Assembly (NCBI GenBank): GCA_012064415.1
Contig: SSNU01000310.1
Span: 1-64,000, forward strand
DNA from: Gyrodactylus bullatarudis
Lineage: Eukaryota; Platyhelminthes; Monogenea; Gyrodactylidea; Gyrodactylidae
Reading direction: 5' to 3'
Length of the DNA stretch: 64,000 nucleotides
Part shown: piece by piece, positions 60,209 through 64,000 of the stretch
Position numbering within the stretch: position 1 is the stretch's first letter
Layout of the letters: each line of letters begins with the position of its first letter
Translations under genes and position numbers: made by a program
The notes under the pieces: generated by a model
Database searches by the model: none
What the model was told of the DNA's origin: nothing
Seen by the model: only the letters and a program-made list of their open reading frames with translations

Positions 60209-61343
60209 ATGAGAGTTGAAGAATCAGATACTGACGATGAAATACCAATGTTGGTTGATCCTGAAAAAAAAGTTCCCGTTACGATTGTGACCGGATTTCT
60301 CGGTGCAGGAAAAACAACACTTTTGAATTATATTCTCAAAGAGCAAAAGGAGAAAAAGATTGCAGTTATTCTTAATGATTTTGGACCTGATTCTTCTATG
60401 GAAATGGCTGGTGTATCTATAAAAGACGACTCTGATCACTATTTTGAAGAAATATTAGAACTCAAAAATGGATGTTTATGCTGTTCGATCAAAAATCCGG
60501 GAGTTAAATCTATTGAGTTGTTGATGAAGAAGAAAGGAAAATTTGATTACGTTCTACTTGAGTCTACTGGTCTTGCTGATCCGGGGCCAATAGCCAAAAT
60601 GTTTTGGCTTGACGAAGAGCTATGTTCTGATGTCTATCTAGATGGAATTGTCACTTTAGTTGATGCCAAAAATTTGTTCAAGAATCTTGATACAAATTCT
60701 GAAAATGTTAATGAATGTCAGCGTCAGATAGCTCTGGCTGACGTTATACTCCTGAATAAAATTGATTTGGTCAACGAAAATGAGATACTAAAAATTGAAA
60801 AGGCCCTCCTTGAAATAAATAGCTCTGTGAAAATCTACAAAACAACCAATTCAAATATAAACCTGGATAATATTCTAGATCTCAACCTGTATGATTCAGA
60901 GTAATTTATATCTTTACTATTTCTCGAGTGCAATCGCTTTAGGTCTATTGGAAATTTCAAAGAATCAAGGATCGCATCTGAGAAAGGGAATTTCTACCTA
61001 TACTGTTTGGTTCTCGGATCCCCTGTCCAAGGAAATATTTGAAAAGGAATTATCTCGTTTATTGTGGGATTCTGATAATATTCTCAGAGCCAAAGGATTC
61101 ATTTATTTATTCGATAATAGTCAAGGTCCAATGGGAAAAAAACTTTATTACTTGCAAAGTGTCCAGGATACTTATGATCTCAAAGAGGTTGCTTCTGATA
61201 GTCGTAAGAAAGCCTTAGAAAGCTCAATTCCTAGGATTATATTCATTGGTAAGTACCTTATTCTCCCTAAAGTTTTCATTCTAGGAACTGATTTGACACA
61301 AAACTATCTTGACAAAATATTTCATGAAAATAATATCACATGA
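60209..61343 (+). CDS. ZNG1: COG0523 GTPase, zinc chaperone ZNG1/CBWD type
   Basis: Exons 60209-60900, 60929-61248 and 61285-61343 (introns of 28 and 36 bp) give 356 residues. The ATG at 60209 is preferred over a GTG three bases upstream. The P-loop GFLGAGKTT spans 29-37 and the metal-binding motif GCLCC has Cys89, 91 and 92. [32 protein letters not shown] and LLNKIDLV complete the GTPase domain. The C-terminal CobW domain includes [14 protein letters not shown] and ends [22 protein letters not shown]1 uses GTP to deliver zinc to methionine aminopeptidase 1. The N-terminal CPELVP-type motif by which vertebrate ZNG1 contacts its client is not present; the region reads DEIPMLVDP. The first intron is inferred from phase, as the only acceptor that keeps the conserved frame. 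Confidence 0.93.
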
Positions 61344-62295
61344 AAGCAATATATAATACACATAAATCTCTAATTAATAAAGATAGATTTTCTACTCAAC
61401 TAATCTAGTTTATGTAAAACAAATCAGTATTTATAACTCAGTTATATCGACCCATGTAGGACTCACATGATTTTTGTATTGTACAAAAGTTCTACATTGA
61501 ATAAGTAGCACGATATTTAATTCATGTTCTCTATGCAGATATTTATCTCATGTTACCTTAACCGATTATTTTTTGAATCTCATATTATGTAAAAATAACC
61601 TTGGAATTTTTAATTCAACCAATTTTCTCTTACAGTGTATGCACATTTGCTATTGTAGTTTAAATTAAATCGATTCAAATTTGACTAAATTTTGTCAAGA
61701 TCAAAAAATAATTCAAAACAAATAAACTAGCCAATAAATATGCATACATTTGAACTGGTATTGATAGTTTTGTTTGTTGGTGCATTTTGTTTTCTTACAT
61801 AGTTTCTCTCAAAAATGAGCCAATAAAAATCTTCAGCCAATAGAGTAAACGTTATTCTACATGTAATAGTAATTTGTATAGAATTTTGAATACATCCTAT
61901 TTGATTCAAAACCGGTTCAAGAGGTTTGTTTGTGCCTAAAAAAGGAAAAATACAGGTTGTTATTATACCAGGACAAGCCTTGAATAAAATCCATAAAGTG
62001 AGTTGTCTCATTCATTATCTTTAATCGTCTACTATAAATGGTACTGTATAAAAAATGCTATTACTATAACGTCAATCTTTTTTTTTGCGTTATACAATGT
62101 TAACCTTTTTATTTTACCAAATATTTGATACCTAATATGTACATACATCTACTTCTATGTATTACACTTTATTGGTGCACAAATATAAATTTTTATCATC
62201 GGAAAATAATTCTCGTATAAACGACAGTACGAATATTTCACAAGGTCACAACTATTTTCATCTAACTTTTTACTTCTCTACATTTTAGTCACAAG
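61344..62295. other. Spacer between ZNG1 and annexin
   Basis: Contains a ZNG1 poly(A) signal (AATAAA at about 61376) and AT-rich DNA. A splice acceptor (CATTTTAG) 7 bp before the annexin ATG means that an untranslated annexin exon lies in here. No other coding region is supported. Confidence 0.55.
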
Positions 62296-63731
62296 ATGTC
62301 ATTCGATGAAGTGGGACCGAATGGGGAACTTTTCGATCCATCCCTGAAGCCGTTTGAATCTTTCAATCCAGAGACTGACTCGGAACTTTTAAAGGAGGCA
62401 AAGAATAAAAGTATTCCAATAAAATTCTCTAAGTTCCTCTAAGATTCAAAGTTTGAGAAAGCTCTGATAGATGTTCTTGCTTACAGGTCATGTAAGCAGC
62501 GCTTGGAAATAGCTAATGTTTACAAGGCAAAATTCGGAAAGGTAACTTGAATTTATTCATTAACCTTTATTTTATCAAAGAATTTAATCGACGACATCAA
62601 GAACCATACCAGCAGTGACTTTAGGAATACCCTGAACCTTTTACTTATGAATTCCACCTATATGAAAGCGTACTGCTGCTTCAAGGCCATAGATGGCCTA
62701 GGGACTGACGAGAATTGTCTTATTCAAATACTTTGTTCTGCGACAAACTCTGAAATTAAGGAAATTAAAGAGACTTACGCCGAAGGTACGTTTGGAATAA
62801 ATAAATAACATGTCTCCCTATTTTCTGCTAGTTTATGATAATTAATGTTTTCTTACCATTTCCATAGTTTTACGAGATGCCGGTAAAAATTGTAAGTTAT
62901 TTATTTTTCAATTATTAAATTCTAATAATATATAGAATACAGCTAGATAATTGGAAATAAAATAATCTTCTTTTAGGCACTAATAGAAATTTGGAAAAGG
63001 ACATAATTGAGGATACAGATGGATGGTTTCGAAAACTGCTCGTTGCAGTCCTTCAGGGTCAAAGAAAAGAGCCCACTCTGAGCCAGATAAAAGACATTTC
63101 TGTTTCTGGAATCACTGCTGTTGTCGATCAAGATGCTGCCGAGAAAATGGCCCAAGTTCTCTATGATGCTGGTGAAAAGTAATCTTTCAATAAACTAATT
63201 TCTATAGAATATTTGGAACGGACGAATCAAAGTTTATATCAATTCTTGCTCATGAAAGTGTGTGGCAGGTTGCAGCAATCGACTCGGCTTATTCAAGAGT
63301 GAGTAATTTGATAAATAAATTTGGAAATTTCTCATACGATCTTCATTCTTCTTCCAGATTAGTAAAAGGTCATTACGGGAAGCCATTAAATCTGAAACTT
63401 CAGGTGATTTTCAGAGAGCTCTCCTCGCTGTCCGTATGTGATTTGTTCTCTTGAAACATTTGAAAAAAAATTAAATTTCTCTTTCACAGTCGATTTTAGT
63501 CTGGACAGACCATCTGCTTTTGCAAAGGTGTTGTATAAATCTATGAAAGGACTTGGTACTGATGATGCCACTCTACAAAGAATTGTCGTCTCTCGTTGCG
63601 AAGTCGACATGAATGAAATAAAACGTGCCTATCATAAATTGTATAATAAAACACTTGCTCATGATATCAAAGGGGATACTAGTGGAAGCTACCGAGAACT
63701 CTTACACGCTCTTATTGGAGAGAGGGAATAG
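62296..63731 (+). CDS. Annexin
   Basis: Eight coding exons (62296-62410, 62444-62541, 62581-62785, 62868-62891, 62977-63178, 63208-63298, 63358-63433, 63490-63731) close to 350 residues. The N-terminus is short and acidic (SFDEVGPNGELFDPSLKPF). Four annexin repeats follow. Repeat 1 has KALIDVLAYRSCKQRLEIA; repeat 2 GLGTDENCLIQIL; repeat 3 FGTDESKFISILAHES; repeat 4 MKGLGTDDATLQRIVVSR and DTSGSYRELLHALIG. Type II calcium loops (GLGTD) are intact in repeats 2 and 4, altered in 3 and absent in 1. Annexins bind acidic phospholipids in a calcium-dependent way at membranes. The in-frame stop met when reading straight through 62411-62443 lies inside a 33-bp intron, so the gene is not broken. One exon of 24 nt is the least certain. 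Confidence 0.92.
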
Positions 63732-63891
63732 CCCTTCAAAAATGGATATGAGGGGTTATCAATTTCAAATATTCGAATTACTTCACCGATGCTCCGTATC
63801 GGTGACTTATTTTCTTTCAAAAAACACAAATGATGATAATTGTTTCAATTTTATTGATAATCATAAATTTTTTTCATAAAAAAATTGATTT
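63732..63891. other. Short convergent 3' region of annexin and SKIC8
   Basis: 160 bp, AT-rich, no gene. Confidence 0.6.
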
Positions 63892-63978
63892 TTATTCAGA
63901 GCAATCGTAAAGAACAAATGATCCATCTTCAGACACACTAGCCAGAATATTATTCAAATTGTAGCGAACAGCCCAGAT
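63892..63978 (-). CDS. WDR61: Last exon of SKIC8/WDR61 (WD40 protein), partial
   Basis: On the minus strand an acceptor (TTTTCAG, ending at 63979) is followed by 28 codons and a stop: IWAVRYNLNNILASVSEDG, then SFVLYDCSE. This fits the final WD40 blade of SKIC8, whose vertebrate C-terminus has VWGVKYN...IVSVGDDQEIHIYDC. The rest of the gene lies right of the window. SKIC8 is part of the SKI complex, which feeds mRNA to the cytoplasmic exosome, and of the PAF1 complex in animals. The stop codon TAA is itself part of an AATAAA (minus strand). Assignment from 28 residues is good but not certain; another WD40 protein is possible. Confidence 0.65.
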   Translation of the reverse strand: MWAVRYNLNNILASVSEDGSFVLYDCSE

Positions 63979-64000
63979 CTGAAAATTCAACAGCAGTTAA

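Noticed and set aside
62411..62455. In-frame stop in the annexin gene, suggesting a pseudogene
   Set aside because: The stop lies within a 33-bp GT-AG stretch. Removing it restores the annexin repeat in the correct frame, and the rest of the gene is intact.
1..64000. tRNA or rRNA genes, CRISPR arrays, viral or bacterial operon structure
   Set aside because: No T-loop/anticodon arrangement, rRNA-like stretch, spaced direct repeats or polycistronic layout was seen. All genes are eukaryotic and spliced. A proper tRNA scan could not be run.

Overview
The window is AT-rich animal nuclear DNA with spliced protein genes, GT-AG introns, scattered (GA)n/(CT)n and trinucleotide microsatellites, and no bacterial, organellar or viral organisation. 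Wnt, Robo-type, ERM and annexin genes show a bilaterian. Paired knottin-type secreted peptides and the overall style suggest an arthropod. A copepod such as a sea louse is my first guess, but nothing here proves the species.

Left part (1-13.7 kb): an exon on the minus strand runs off the left edge. Two tandem genes for secreted 83-residue peptides with an identical 12-cysteine pattern follow (969-1981). Next come a near-perfect inverted repeat of about 545 bp (2496-3040) and a decayed piggyBac-type transposase fragment (3400-3717). A complete five-exon Wnt gene (5359-13604, 502 aa) has multi-kilobase introns, a divergent acylation loop and a C-terminal tail. Middle (13.7-44.6 kb): two long gene-poor stretches flank a Robo-type axon-guidance receptor, coded mostly by one 3.5-kb exon (27573-31329).

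Right part (44.6-64 kb): a compact housekeeping island. In order it holds a C1orf50/DUF2452 gene (+), SNRNP40 (-), an ERM (moesin) gene (+), an ABHD4-like hydrolase (-), TFIIE-alpha (+), a small zinc-finger gene (+), SEH1 (-), ZNG1/CBWD (+), an annexin (+) and the last exon of SKIC8/WDR61 (-). The genes alternate head-to-head (gaps of 119, 237 and 165 bp) and tail-to-tail (97, 681, 428 and 160 bp). They serve splicing, transcription initiation, the nuclear pore, zinc delivery, lipid metabolism, membrane-cytoskeleton linkage and RNA surveillance, so they look like neighbours by compaction and not one pathway.

Exon models were built by hand. Each full-length model closes in frame to its stop and matches family length. 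They reveal very short introns (24, 24, 28, 28, 29, 29, 33, 34, 36, 37 bp) in four genes. The ERM gene also carries a run of phase-1, length-divisible-by-3 exons in its linker that could be used as in-frame cassettes. These two points, the 12-Cys peptide pair and the unusual Wnt loop are the observations most worth following.
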